Below are positions 24,417 through 36,000 of a DNA stretch of 64,000 nt, piece by piece. The stretch's first letter is position 1. Every line of letters starts with the position of its first letter. The DNA is taken from assembly GCA_037954325.1 (NCBI GenBank), contig JBBMNZ010000043.1:930001-994000 (forward strand), written 5' to 3'. A program made the position numbers and the translations under genes. Under the pieces are notes generated by a model. The model saw nothing but the letters and a program-made list of their open reading frames with translations. It did not search any database and had not been told where the DNA came from. The DNA comes from Fistularia commersonii (lineage: Eukaryota; Chordata; Actinopteri; Syngnathiformes; Fistulariidae).

Positions 24417-24557
24417 ATAAATCTTATCTATTGTCCATCAGAGGACATGTTGGCAGACATCTCGACAAAACTCATGACAAAGGTAAAAATAGAAAAATTC
24501 AAAAAGTGGTTCTTTGGAAATTAAAATGTCCAAAGTTTTTTTTTGGATGTTGAGATC

Positions 24558-24566
24558 AAGAGGGGG
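24558..24566 (+). promoter_or_regulatory. Polypurine tract, element 1
   Basis: AAGAGGGGG lies immediately before the 3' LTR. It is the expected plus-strand primer. Confidence 0.85.
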
Positions 24567-24922
24567 TGTTGAGATAGGTGATCTCATTAGTTTTATTTGA
24601 GTTTACATTCTAGTATACATATGTTGTATTTGTATCTACTCTCAGGAAATGCATGGCACTTTATGACAAGGTTTGGGACTTGTTTTAGTTTTTCGCGACT
24701 GTTCAGCTAACTTGACGTTAACTTCTACGTCAGTGTTCTTTTTTTGGTATAGCGGTGCTGGCGGGAATTTTTCCCTCACTCTGTACTGTACATGTCCCAT
24801 GGCTAACCGATGTTGATTCCCGGAGCTGTGAAGAAGAAAATAAAAGACGATTCAAACAAGGCAAACTTGTGAATTCCTTCCGAAACATGGAAAACGAAGA
24901 AGCTGCGAACTTAAACGCAACA
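24567..24922 (+). repeat. 3' LTR, element 1
   Basis: It is 356 bp, starts TGTTGAGATAGG and ends AACGCAACA. It differs from the 5' LTR at a few bases, including GCGAAC versus GCAAAC and TTA versus TGA near the end. Confidence 0.93.
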
Positions 24923-24978
24923 GTTTGGTTGTGGATGCGTTTCGGCTAATGCTATTAGCACAGCTATGATGAGTTAAG

Positions 24979-25020
<42 letters not shown>

Positions 25021-25841
25021 GTGTGAGTGTGAATTTGTGTAGGTGGGGGGGGGTTGCGGACAGGGAGTACCGGGGCCTCGAACGATAAGCTGAGGAGCGG
25101 AGGAGGGCAGAAGCCCGGCCCGTGATTCGCTTATGTCCAGCGGTTCGGGAATTCCAGGGCCCAAAGCGGAGGAGTGATGGAGCTGAGAAGCGGAGGAGCG
25201 GAGGTAATGTTTCTCCTCTCAGAGGCGGGGAAGTTTGGGGGCAGAAGAACCCCTTAGACTGGCTAATGTGAGCATGCTCCGGACAAAGATCACCCGGACG
25301 TATGATTGGAGCTCTCGGACCATTGGGCACACACATGTGAATGAGTGGATGAGCTAACGTTTGTTTGGTTGTGGATGCGTTTCGGCTAATGCTATTAGCA
25401 CAGCTATGATGAGTTAAGGTGTGTGTGTATGTGTGTGTGTGTGTGTGTGTGTGTTTGTGTGTTTTTGTGTGTGTGTGAGTGTGTTTGTGTGTGTATGTGT
25501 GAGAGTTTGTTTAGGTGGGGGGGGGGAGTACCAGGGCCCATAGAGGAGGAGCGGTGGAGCTGAAAAGCGGAGGAGCGGAGGTAATTTTTCTCCTCTCAGA
25601 GGCGGGGAAGCTTGGGGGCAGAAGAACCCCTTAGACCGGCCAATGTGAGCCTTCTCCGGACATAGATCACCCGGACGTATGACTGGAGCTCCCGTACCTC
25701 TAGGCACACACATATGTGAATGAGTGGATGAGCTAATGTTTGTTTTGTTGTGGATACGTTTTGGCCAATGCTATTAGCACAGCTATGATGAGTTCAGGTG
25801 TGTGTGTGTGTGTGTGTGTTTGTGTGTGTGTTTGTGTGTGT

Positions 25842-25887
<46 letters not shown>

Positions 25888-26172
25888 GTTTATCTGTGTG
25901 TGAGAGTTTGTTTTGGTGGGGGGGGGGTTCCCGCGGACAGGGAGTACCAGGGCCTGGAGCGGATGAGGTGAGGAGCGGAGGAGGGCAGAAGCCCGGACCG
26001 TGATTCACTTATGTCCAGCGGTTCGGGAGTTCCAGGGCCAAAAGCGGAGAAGCGGAGGACAGCAAAAGCCCTGTCCGCAATTCACCTGAGTCCGGCGGAT
26101 CGGTAGTACCTGGTTCCGCAGCGGAGGAGCGGAGGAGCGGAGGAGCGGAGGAGCGGAGCAAAGCGGAAGCCC
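24923..26172 (+). repeat. Three GT units after element 1
   Basis: Units begin at about 24,923 (cut by the copia insertion), 25,348 and 25,728. Each runs GTTTGGTTGTGG, the hairpin GCTAATGCTATTAGC, a (GT)n tract, a G run, GGAGTACCAGGGCC, GGAGCGGA repeats, CAGAGGCGGGGAAG, a GAGCTCCCGGA-type block and CACATGTGAATGAGTGG. Main (GT)n tracts are at about 24,986-25,015, 25,421-25,500 and 25,797-25,900. No gene is supported. Confidence 0.88.
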
Positions 26173-26174
26173 GT

Positions 26175-26340
26175 CTTAACAACAAGGAAATTACAGATGA
26201 GGCTATAATTTCCACAGAAATCTTTAAATTCTATCGCCACCTATACACTTCGACATTGTCAAAAAGCGATTGTGACTCCTTTCCAACAAATATTCCTCAA
26301 TATATCCCAAAAATAAACAACAACAAACAATATATGTTTG
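26175..26340 (+). pseudogene. L1/Tx1-like LINE ORF2 fragment (before RT)
   Basis: The plus frame reads NNKEITDEAIISTEIFKFYRHLYTS, split here as EITDEAIIS and FKFYRHLYTS. It resembles the segment before the reverse transcriptase in L1-type ORF2. It joins directly to the LINE 3'UTR, so the RT itself is deleted. The call rests on short similarity. Confidence 0.55.
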
Positions 26341-26702
26341 TTTTGTATATGTTTATATATAAACAACAAAAAATATACAGTTTGATATCTGAGATTCCTT
26401 GTGAGTCGCCAACTTAATTACATGTTGTACTCCCCTTGCAATCTTTTTTTCGTTTTAATTTTTTATTAGTCTATCTATTGATTTAATTATTTAATTTATA
26501 TTTCTTTTTTTGTCTAGCATTGTAAATTTCTCACAAACCGTTAACACTATTAACTTCTGATTCCATACAGAACGAATGTCCTTATGTCCTTTGCTTCCTC
26601 ATGCCTGGTTGTTTCATTGACATTCAGTTCTACCTTGCCATGTTTATTTGTACATTTGTATAGTTGTGTGTACTATTTATGTTCAATTAAAAAAAAAAAA
26701 AG
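26341..26702 (+). repeat. L1/Tx1-like LINE 3'UTR with poly(A)
   Basis: AT-rich sequence containing CTGAGATTCCTTGTG, CTTAATTACATGTTGTA and ACCGTTAACACTATTAAC, ending ATGTTCAATT plus an A run. The same 3'UTR ends the LINE copies at 28.4-29.0, 52.4-52.7 and 63.3-63.9 kb. Confidence 0.75.
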
Positions 26703-27165
26703 AATGAGAGGCTGAGAAAATCTCCATGTCTCTCTCTCCCCCCCCTTAATGCCCCCCCCCCTTCCTCACGGCGGCCGACGCAACGCGATTCTCGCCGTTG
26801 TTGTGGAAGTAGGGAAAAGGATTCCCCGCGTCGGTGCGAGCGATGCGTTTCAAGGCGTATTGCATGTGTGTATGGAGGGGGGGGGTCTACAGGACACCGC
26901 AGACCGGCAATGGTGCACCTTCTGCCGACATCGATCACCGAAACGTCGGCGTGGAGCCCCCGGAGCAGCCGGCGTGTACATGTGAATGAATGGAGGAGCT
27001 AATGTGTGTGTGCGGGGTGGTGGTGGTGGTGGTGGTGGTGGTGTGTGTGTGTGGGGGGGGGGGGGGCGTTTCGGCTAATGCTATCAGCACAGCTATGATT
27101 ATTCCCAGAACGTTGAGAACGAGCTCCCGGAACTCCAGACATGCGTATATAAAAGAGTGGAATTA

Positions 27166-27170
<5 letters not shown>
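26703..27170 (+). repeat. GC unit plus partial GT unit
   Basis: It contains CGGCGGCCGACGCAACG, CATCGATCACCGAAACGTCG, a GAGCCCCCGGAGCAGCCGG block and ACATGTGAATGAATGG, then (GGT)n and G runs. A hairpin variant (GCTAATGCTATCAGC) and GAGCTCCCGGAACTCC follow, with TATATAAAAG at about 27,147. Small open frames here are not conserved and are not called as genes. Confidence 0.8.
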
Positions 27171-27226
<56 letters not shown>

Positions 27227-27303
27227 TGTGTGTGTGTGTGTGGGTGTGTGTCTGTGTGTGTGTGTGTGTGTCTGTGTGTGTGTGTGTGTTTGTGTGTGTG
27301 TGT
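27171..27303. repeat. (GT)n microsatellite
   Basis: A long dinucleotide tract with rare A, C or G interruptions, ending at the LINE fragment. Confidence 0.95.
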
Positions 27304-28445
27304 CTTATCTCTGACTTGGATATCAACAAGATTCCTGTCCAATTTTCAGAGTTCCTCTATCTGGAGGAACAGACCACACCATCTAAAAAAATAACATATG
27401 GGGAAAGAGACAAGTGACGGAGGGCTGAAAGTGATAGAGTTGGACTGCCTGAATGGGACATTGAAGGTGAACTGGTTGAAATCCTGGATCAAACATCATC
27501 ATTCTTTCTGGTATTGTACTCCAAACTACTTATTCAACATAGTCGGCAGCCTAAGTCTTCTACTTATCTCTGACTTGGATATCAACAAGATTCCTGTCCA
27601 ATTTTCAGAGTTCCATAAACAAATACTATTATACTGGAAAATGATATATGTACACAATTTCTCAACACACAGTACAATAATTTGGAACAATAGATATGTA
27701 CTGCGTGGCAACAAACCTCTGTTTTACAAGGAATGCTTTGAGAAAGGTATATGGTCAATAATTGACTTGATGGATGACAATGGCAGTCCTCTAGACTATG
27801 AACAGTTCTGTACTACACACAGATTTAAGCCTCCCATATTAGAGTTGATAAAGTTATGAAACGCACTGCCTCGACAATTTGTATTCCTGACCAAAAATAT
27901 AATGACGCACCGAACCGTACAACTACAGTTACCCCGACTATCACTCCAGGGAATCTCAATTCTGGACAGAAAGTGCAGCAACTCCTTTATTAGGACATGT
28001 TTCACAGGAAACTTATTCCCTGGACGTCAAAACAAAAATAATATTTGAAATAAATTTGATAAGGAATCGATTGCCACGCTGCGAACTATGTATCTGACTC
28101 TACCCATACCCCCCAAGGCAAGAAGAGACCCACTTCTAAATTATGAATGACATCTACCCATCTAAGGAATTATTGCGGGTACGCTTTACTTTTGAAGATA
28201 ATATTTGTACATTTTGTGAAGACAACATTGAAACCACTGACCATATATTTTTTCTCATTCTCATTCCATCGTCACCAGTTTCCCTCTCAAAAGATGATAT
28301 CACATTTGGTTTACTTTTAAGCAACATAACAGATGAACTCTGTGTCAATGTTCTTTTAGGCCTGGCCGAATTCTTCATTCACAAAAACAGAATGCAAAAA
28401 TGCTCTCCAAATTTTAATTTCTTCATAAACGATTTTGAATTATAA
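27304..28445 (+). pseudogene. L1/Tx1-like LINE ORF2 C-terminal region
   Basis: The frame at 27,398-27,859 reads GGLKVIELDCLNGTLKVNWLKSW, FSEFHKQILLYWKMIYVHNFS and IIWNNRYVL. This is the region after the RT in L1-type ORF2. The frame breaks at about 27,857 (next part NALPRQFVFLTKN). The 100-codon frame at 28,143-28,445 has CTFCEDNIETTDH, matching the terminal zinc finger seen in many LINEs (zf-RVT). Several frame changes and stops make it dead. No RT catalytic motif is present because the copy is 5'-truncated. A 52-base piece (from CTTATCTCTGACTTGG) occurs twice, at 27,304 and 27,563. Confidence 0.8.
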
Positions 28446-29040
28446 AAAAAAACCTTAAAACTTATGGAAAAATCCAAAAACTAAAAAATATACAGTTACC
28501 CATGTCTGAGATTCCTTTTTTTGGAAAAAAAGAAAAACAACTTAATTACATGTTATATTCCCCTTGCAATTTTTTTTTCGTTTTAATTTTTCATTTGTCT
28601 ATCTATTGATTTAATTATTTCCTTTTAATTTCTTTTTTTGTCTAGCACTGTAAATTTCTCACAAACCGTTAACACTATTAACTTCTGATTACATACAGAA
28701 CAAATGTCCTTATGTCCGTTGCTTCCTCATCCCTGGTTGTTTCATTGACATTCAGTTCTACCTTGCCATGTTTATTTGTACATTTATATATTTGTGTGTA
28801 CTATTTATGTTCAATTAAAAACAGTTTGATGTCTGAGATTCCTTGTGAACGGCCAACTTAATTACATGTTATATTCCCCTTACAATTTTTTTTTTTAGTT
28901 TTTAATTTTATTTTTCTATCTATTTATTTAATTATTTCCTTTTAATTTTCTGTTTTTATCTAGCATTAAAAATTCTCGCAAACCGTTAACACTATTAACT
29001 TCTGATTACATACAGAACGAATGCCCTTATGTCTCCTGTC
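28446..29040 (+). repeat. LINE 3'UTR, two tandem copies
   Basis: GAGATTCCTT, CTTAATTACATGTTATATTCC and ACCGTTAACACTATTAAC occur twice, once in about 28,500-28,815 and once in 28,820-29,030. The second copy has no coding part before it. Confidence 0.78.
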
Positions 29041-29165
29041 ACCCCCCCCCCCGTCCCCCCCGCTTTTTCCGTACAGTGGCAGACACTGAGATCAAAAGCA
29101 AATGGGTGTCATTGTAATGCAGTAACAGGGTGATAACAGCCGTGTTAGAAGTGTGTAGGGGCTTC
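29041..29165. repeat. C-rich run and short segment shared with the array
   Basis: A C run is followed by GCAGACACTGAG and CAGTAACAGGGTGATAAC. The latter is the reverse complement of CTGTTACTG / GTTATCACCC in the GC-rich part of region 1. It also recurs at 63,880-63,990. Confidence 0.65.
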
Positions 29166-29507
29166 TAGGAGAGCAGAAGCACGTCACGCTATTCGCCTGA
29201 GTTCAGAGGACCGGGAGTACCAGGGCCCATAGCGGAGGAGCAGAGGAGTTGAGAAGCGGAGGAGCGGAGGAGCGGAGTTATGTTTCTCTTCTCAAAGGCG
29301 GGGAAGCTTGGGGGCAGCAGGACCCCTTAGACCGGCCAATGTGAGCCTTCTCCGGACATAGATCACCCGGACTCATGACTGGAGCTCCCGTACCTCTGGG
29401 CACACACATATGTGAATGAGTGGATGAGCTAATGTTTGTTTTGTTGTGGATACGTTTCGGCCAATGCTATTAGCACAGCTATGATGAGTTCAGGTGTGTG
29501 TGTGTGT

Positions 29508-29566
<59 letters not shown>

Positions 29567-30060
29567 TGTGTCTGTGTGTGTGTGTGTGTGTGTGTCTGTG
29601 TGTGTGTGTGTGTTGGTGTGTGTGTGTGTTTGTGTGTGCGTGTGTTTATGTGTGTGTGAGAGTTTGTTTTGGTGGGTGGGGGGGGGTTCCCGCGGACTGG
29701 GAGTACCAGGCCCTTAAGCGGATGAGGTGAGGAGCGGAGGAGGGCAGAAGCCCGGACCGTGATTCGCTTATGTCCAGCGGTTCGGGAGTTCCAGGGCCCA
29801 AAGCGGAGGAGCGGAGGACAGGAAAAGCCCTGTCCGCAATTCACCTGAGTCTGGCGTATCGGTAGTACCTGGTTCCGAAGCAGAGGAGCGGAGGAGCTGA
29901 GAAGCGGAGGAGCGGAGGAGCGGAGGAGCGGAGGAGATGTTTCTCTTCTCAGAGACGGCGAGGGGGGGGGGGGGGAGCAGGACCCCTTACCCTTATCCCC
30001 CGGACGTTTGAGTGGAGCTCCCGGACCTCCGGGCACACACATGCGAATGACTGGATGACA
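29166..30060 (+). repeat. GT units
   Basis: One partial unit (29,166-29,425) and one full unit from 29,426. The full unit has a long interrupted (GT)n tract at about 29,494-29,660, a G run, and several GGAGCGGAG repeats near 29,880-29,935. Confidence 0.85.
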
Positions 30061-33000
30061 GGGAGTTCCAGGGCCTGGAGCGGATGAGCAGAGGAGAGGC
30101 GGAGGGCAGAAGCCCGGCCCGGTTCGGGAGTTCCAGGGTCCAAAGCGGGGGAGGGAAAAAAGGAGGAGGGGAGGAGAGCAGAAGACTGGCCTGGAATTCA
30201 CCGAAGTCCCGCAGATCGGGAGTTCCAGGGCCCGGAGCGGAAGACCGGAGGAGCGGAGGAGCGGAGGAGCGGAGGAGCAGAGGAGCTGAGGAGCGGAGGA
30301 GCGGAAGAGAGCGGAAGCCCAGCCGACAATTCGCCTGAGTCCCGCGGAAGGGGATTACCAGGCCCTGGAGCCTGAATCGCTTATGTCCAGCAGTTCCGGA
30401 GTACCAGGGCCCGGAGCGGAGGAGCGGAGGAGCGGAGGAGCGGATGAGCGGATGAGCTGAGGAGAGCGGAAGCCCGGCCGACAATTCGCCTGAGTCCCGC
30501 GGAGAAGGAGTACCAGGGCCATAAGCGTGATTTAATGATGTTCAGCAATTCAGGAGTACCAGGGCCTGGTGCGGAGGAGCGGAGGGGCGGATGAGTGGAG
30601 GAGCGGAGGAGAGCGGAAACCCGGCCCACATTTCGCCTGAGTCCCGCGGATTGGGAGTACCAGGGCCAGAAGCGTGATTTAATGATGTCCAGCAGTTCAG
30701 GAGTACCAGGGCCGGAGCGGAGGAGCGGAGGAGCTGAGGAGCGGAGGAGCGGAGGAGCGGAGGAGCGGAGGACCGGAGGACCGGAGGACCGGAGGACCGG
30801 AGGAGAGCTGAATCCGTCCGACAATTCGCCTGAGTCCCGCGGAAAGGGAGTACCAGGGCCAGAAGCGTGATTTAATGATGTCCAGCAGTTCAGGAGTACC
30901 AGGGCCGGAGCGGAGGAGCGGAGGAGCGGAGGAGCGGAGGAGCGGAGGAGAGCGGAAGCCCGGCCGAATATTTGCCTAAGTCCCGCGGAAAGGGAGTACC
31001 AGGGCCAGGAACGTGATTCGCTTATGTCTAGCAGTTCAGGAGTACCAGGGCCTGGAGTTGAGGTGCGGAGGAGTGGATGAGAGGAGAAGCGGAGGAGAGC
31101 GGAAGCCTTGCCGACAATTCGCCTGAGTCCCGCGGAGAGGGAGTACCAGGGCCTGGAGCCTGATTCGCTTATGTCTAGCAGTTCAGGAGTACCAGGGCCC
31201 GGAGCGGAGTAGCGGAGGAGCGGATGAGAGGAGAAGCGGAGGAGAGCGGAAGCCCGGCCGACAATTCGCCTAAGCCCCGCGGAGAGGGAGTACCAGGGCC
31301 TGGAGCCTGATTCGCTTATGTCCAGCAGTTCAGGAGTACCAGGGCCCGAAGCGGAGGAACGGAGGAGCGGAGGAGCGGAGGAGCGGATGAGCGGATGAGC
31401 TGAGGAGAGCGGAAGCCCGGCCGGCAATTAACCTGAGTCCCGCGGAGAGGGAGTACCAGGGCCAGAAGCGTGATTTAATGATGTTCAGCAATTCAGGAGT
31501 ACCAGGGTAAGGTGCGGAGGAGCGGAGGAGCGGAGGGGCGGATGATTGGATGAGCGGACGAGCGGAGGAGAGAGGAAGCCCGGCCGACAATTCGCCTAAG
31601 TCCCGCGGATTGGTAGTACCAGGGCCCGGAGCGGGGCATCGGAGGAGCAGATGAGCAGAAGAGCGGAGGAGCGGAAGATCGGAGGAGCGGAAGAGCGGAG
31701 GAGCGGAGGAGCGGATGAGCGGAGGAGCGGAGGTGAGCGGAAGCCCGGCCGAATATTCGCCTGAGTCCTGCGGAGAGGGAGTACCAGGGCCTGGAGCCTG
31801 ATTCGCTTATGTCCAGCAGTTCAGGAGTACCAGGGCCGTAGCGGAGGAGCGGAGGAGAGCGGAAGCCCGGCCAAATATTTGCCTAAGTCCCGCGGAAAGG
31901 GAGTACCAGGGCTAGGAACGTGATTCGCTTATGTCTAGCAGTTCAGGAGTACCAGGGCCTGGAGTTGAGGTGCGGAGGAGTGGATGAGAGGAGAAGCGGA
32001 GGAGAGCGGAAGCCTTGCCGACAATTCGCCTGAGTCCAGCGGAAAGGGAGTACCAGGCCCTGGAGCCTGATTCGCTTATGTCGAGCAGTTCAGGAGTACC
32101 AGGGCCCGGAGCGGAGGAGCGGAGGAGCGGATGAGAGGAGAAGCGGAGGAGAGCGGAAGCCCGGCCGACAATTCGCCGAAGTCCCGCGGAGAGGGAGTAC
32201 CAGGGCCTGGAGCCTGATTCGCTTATGTCCAGCAGTTCAGGAGTACCAGGGCCGGAACGGAGGAGCGGAGGAGCGGAGGAGCGGAGGACCGGAGGAGAGC
32301 TGAATCCGGCCGACAATTCGCCTGAGTCCCGCGGAAAGGGAGCACCAGGGCCAGAAGCGTGATTTAATGATGTCCAGCAGTTCAGGAGTACCAGGGCCGG
32401 AGCGGAGGAGCGGAGGAGAGCGGAAGCCCGGCCGAATATTTGCCTAAGTCCCGCGGAAAGGGAGTACCACGGCCAGGAACGTGATTCGCTTATGTCTAGC
32501 AGTTCAGGAGTACCAGGGCCTGGAGTTGAGGTGCGGAGGAGTGGATGAGAGGAGAAGCGGTGGAGAGCGGAAGCCCGGCCGACAATTCGCCTAAGTCCCG
32601 CGGATTGGTAGTACCAGGGCCCGGAGCGGGGCAGCGGAGTAGCAGATGAGCAGAAGAGCGGAGGAGCGGAGGATCGGAGGAGCGGAAGAGCGGAGGAGCG
32701 GAGGAGCGGAGGAGTGGATGAGCGGATGAGCGGAGGTGAGCGGAAGCCCGGCCGACAATTCGCCTGAGTCCCGCGGAGAGGGAGTACCAGGGCCAGAAGC
32801 GTCATTTAATGATGTTCAGCAATTCAGGAGTACCAGGGCAAGGTGCGGAGGAGCGGAAGAGCGGAGGGGCGGATGAGTGGATGAGCGGACGAGCGGAGGA
32901 GAGATTAAGCCCGGCCCACATTTCACCTAAGTCCCGCGGAAAGGGAGTACCAGGACCTGGAGCCTGATTCGCATATGTCCAGCAGTTCAGGAGTACCAGG

Positions 33001-36000
33001 GCCGGAGCGGAGGAGCGGAGGAGCGGAGGTGAGCGGAAGCCCGGCCGAATATTTGCCGAAGTCCCGTGGAAAGGGAGTACCACGGCCTGGAGCCTGATTC
33101 GCTTATGTCTAGCAGTTCAGGAGTACCAGGGCCCGAAGCGGAGGAGCGGATGAGAGGAGAAGCGGTGGAGCGCAGGAGCGCAGGAGCGCAAGAGCGGAGG
33201 TGAGCGGAAGCCCGGCCGAATATTCGCCTGAGTCCTGCGGAGAGGGAGTACCAGGGCCTGGAGCCTGATTCGCTTATGTCCAGCAGTTCAGGAGTACCAG
33301 GGCCGTAGCGGAGGAGCGGAGGAGAGCGGAAGCCCGGCCAAATATTTGCCTAAGTCCCGCGGAAAGGGAGTACCAGGGCTAGGAACGTGATTCGCTTATG
33401 TCTAGCAGTTCAGGAGTACCAGGGCCTGGAGTTGAGGTGCGGAGGAGTGGATGAGAGGAGAAGCGGAGGAGAGCGGAAGCCTTGCCGACAATTCGCCTGA
33501 GTCCAGCGGAAAGGGAGTACCAGGCCCTGGAGCCTGATTCGCTTATGTCGAGCAGTTCAGGAGTACCAGGGCCCGGAGCGGAGGAGCGGAGGAGCGGATG
33601 AGAGGAGAAGCGGAGGAGAGCGGAAGCCCGGCCGACAATTCGCCGAAGTCCCGCGGAGAGGGAGTACCAGGGCCTGGAGCCTGATTCGCTTATGTCCAGC
33701 AGTTCAGGAGTACCAGGGCCGGAACGGAGGAGCGGAGGAGCGGAGGAGCGGAGGACCGGAGGAGAGCTGAATCCGGCCGACAATTCGCCTGAGTCCCGCG
33801 GAAAGGGAGCACCAGGGCCAGAAGCGTGATTTAATGATGTCCAGCAGTTCAGGAGTACCAGGGCCGGAGCGGAGGAGCGGAGGAGAGCGGAAGCCCGGCC
33901 GAATATTTGCCTAAGTCCCGCGGAAAGGGAGTACCACGGCCAGGAACGTGATTCGCTTATGTCTAGCAGTTCAGGAGTACCAGGGCCTGGAGTTGAGGTG
34001 CGGAGGAGTGGATGAGAGGAGAAGCGGTGGAGAGCGGAAGCCCGGCCGACAATTCGCCTAAGTCCCGCGGATTGGTAGTACCAGGGCCCGGAGCGGGGCA
34101 GCGGAGTAGCAGATGAGCAGAAGAGCGGAGGAGCGGAGGATCGGAGGAGCGGAAGAGCGGAGGAGCGGAGGAGCGGAGGAGTGGATGAGCGGATGAGCGG
34201 AGGTGAGCGGAAGCCCGGCCGACAATTCGCCTGAGTCCCGCGGAGAGGGAGTACCAGGGCCAGAAGCGTCATTTAATGATGTTCAGCAATTCAGGAGTAC
34301 CAGGGCAAGGTGCGGAGGAGCGGAAGAGCGGAGGGGCGGATGAGTGGATGAGCGGACGAGCGGAGGAGAGATTAAGCCCGGCCCACATTTCACCTAAGTC
34401 CCGCGGAAAGGGAGTACCAGGACCTGGAGCCTGATTCGCATATGTCCAGCAGTTCAGGAGTACCAGGGCCGGAGCGGAGGAGCGGAGGAGCGGAGGTGAG
34501 CGGAAGCCCGGCCGAATATTTGCCGAAGTCCCGTGGAAAGGGAGTACCACGGCCTGGAGCCTGATTCGCTTATGTCTAGCAGTTCAGGAGTACCAGGGCC
34601 CGAAGCGGAGGAGCGGATGAGAGGAGAAGCGGTGGAGCGCAGGAGCGCAGGAGCGCAAGAGCGGAGGTGAGCGGAAGCCCGGCCGAATATTCGCCGAAGT
34701 CCCGCGGATTGGGAGTACCAGGGCCTGGAGCCTGATTCGCTTATGGCAAGCAGTTCAGGAGTACCAGGGCACTGAGCGGTCAAGCGGAGGAACGGAGGTG
34801 AGCGGTTGCCCGGCCTAATATTCGCCTAAGTCCCGCGGAGAAGGAGTACCAGGGCCAGGAACGTGATTCGCTGATGTCTAGCAGTTCAGGAGTACCAGGG
34901 CCCGGAGCGGAGGTGCGGAGGAGTGGATGAGAGGAGAAGCGGAGGAGAGCGGAAGCCCGGCCGACAATTCGCCTGAGATCAGCGGAAAGGGAGTACCAGC
35001 GCCTGGAGCCTGATTCGCTCATGTCTAGCAGTTCAGGAGTACCAGGGCCCGGAGCGGAGGAACGGAGGAGCGGAGGAGCGGAGGAGCGGATGAGCGGATG
35101 ACCTGAGGAGAGCGGAAGCCCGGCCGGCAATTCACCTGAGTCCCGCGGAGAGGGAGTACCAGGGCCAGAAGCGTGATTTAATGATGTTCAGCAATTCAGG
35201 AGTACCAGGGCCCGGAGCGGAGGAGCGGAGGAGCGGAGGGGCGGATGAGTGGAGGATTGGAGGAGCGGAGGAGAGCGGAAACCCGGCCCACATTTCGCCT
35301 AAGTCCTGCGGAGAGGGAGTACCAGGGCCTGGAGCCTGATTCGCATATGTCCAGCAGTTCAGGAGTACCAGGGCCGGAGCGGATGAGCGGAGGAACGGAG
35401 GTGAGCGGTTGCCCGGACGAATATTCGCCTAAGTCCCGCGGAGAGGGAGTACCACGGCCTGGAGCCTGATTCGCTTATGGCAAGCAGTTCAGGAGTACCA
35501 GGGCCCAGAGCGGAGGAGCGGAGGAGCGGAGGAGCGGAGGAGCGGATGAGAGGAGAAGCGGTGGAGAGCGGAAGTCCGGCCGACAATTCGCCTAAGTCCC
35601 GCGGATTGGTAGTACCAGGGCCCGGAGCGGGGCAGCGGAGGAGCAGATGAGCAGAAGAGCGGAGGAGCGGATGAGCGGAGGAGCGGAGGTGAGCGGAAGC
35701 CCGGTCGACAATTCGCCTAAGTCCCGCGGAGAGGGAGTACCAGGGCCAGTATCGTGATTCGCTTTTGTCTAGCAGTTCAGCAGTACCAGGGCCTGGAGCG
35801 GAGGTGCGGAGGAGTGGATGAGAGGAGAAGCGGAGGAGAGCGGAAGCCCGGCCGACAATTCGCCTGAGTCCAGCGGAAAGGGAGTACCAGGGCTTCGAGC
35901 CTGATTCGCTTATGTCTAGCAGTTCAGGAGTACCAGGGCCCGGAGCGGAGGAGCGGAGGAGCGGATGAGCAGAAGAACGTTTAAGCGGTGGAGCGGAGGA

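Larger units (their letters stand above)
20083..24922 (+). mobile_element. Copia LTR retrotransposon, family 1, element 1
   Basis: This is a 4,840-bp element with 356-bp LTRs, a tRNA-type primer site, one long gag-pol region and a polypurine tract. Single-frame order is gag, zinc knuckle, protease, integrase, RT, RNase H, and integrase before RT places it in Ty1/copia. It is inactive: nonsense codons lie at the start of gag (20,427), after the integrase core (22,431) and near the end of RNase H (24,414). The right flank is a GT unit. The left flank is another copia tail, so no target-site duplication can be read. Confidence 0.95.

Noticed and set aside
27141..27155. TATATAAAAG as a functional promoter
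   Set aside because: It is a TATA-like string in repeat DNA with no gene of plausible structure downstream. The next sequence is (GT)n and a dead LINE fragment.
30381..31427. 348-codon minus-strand ORF (SSAPPLLRSS, GTPELLDISES repeats)
   Set aside because: It is a low-stop reading of the minisatellite. Repeat number and frame change between blocks, it has no known domain, and similar frames occur wherever the repeat occurs.
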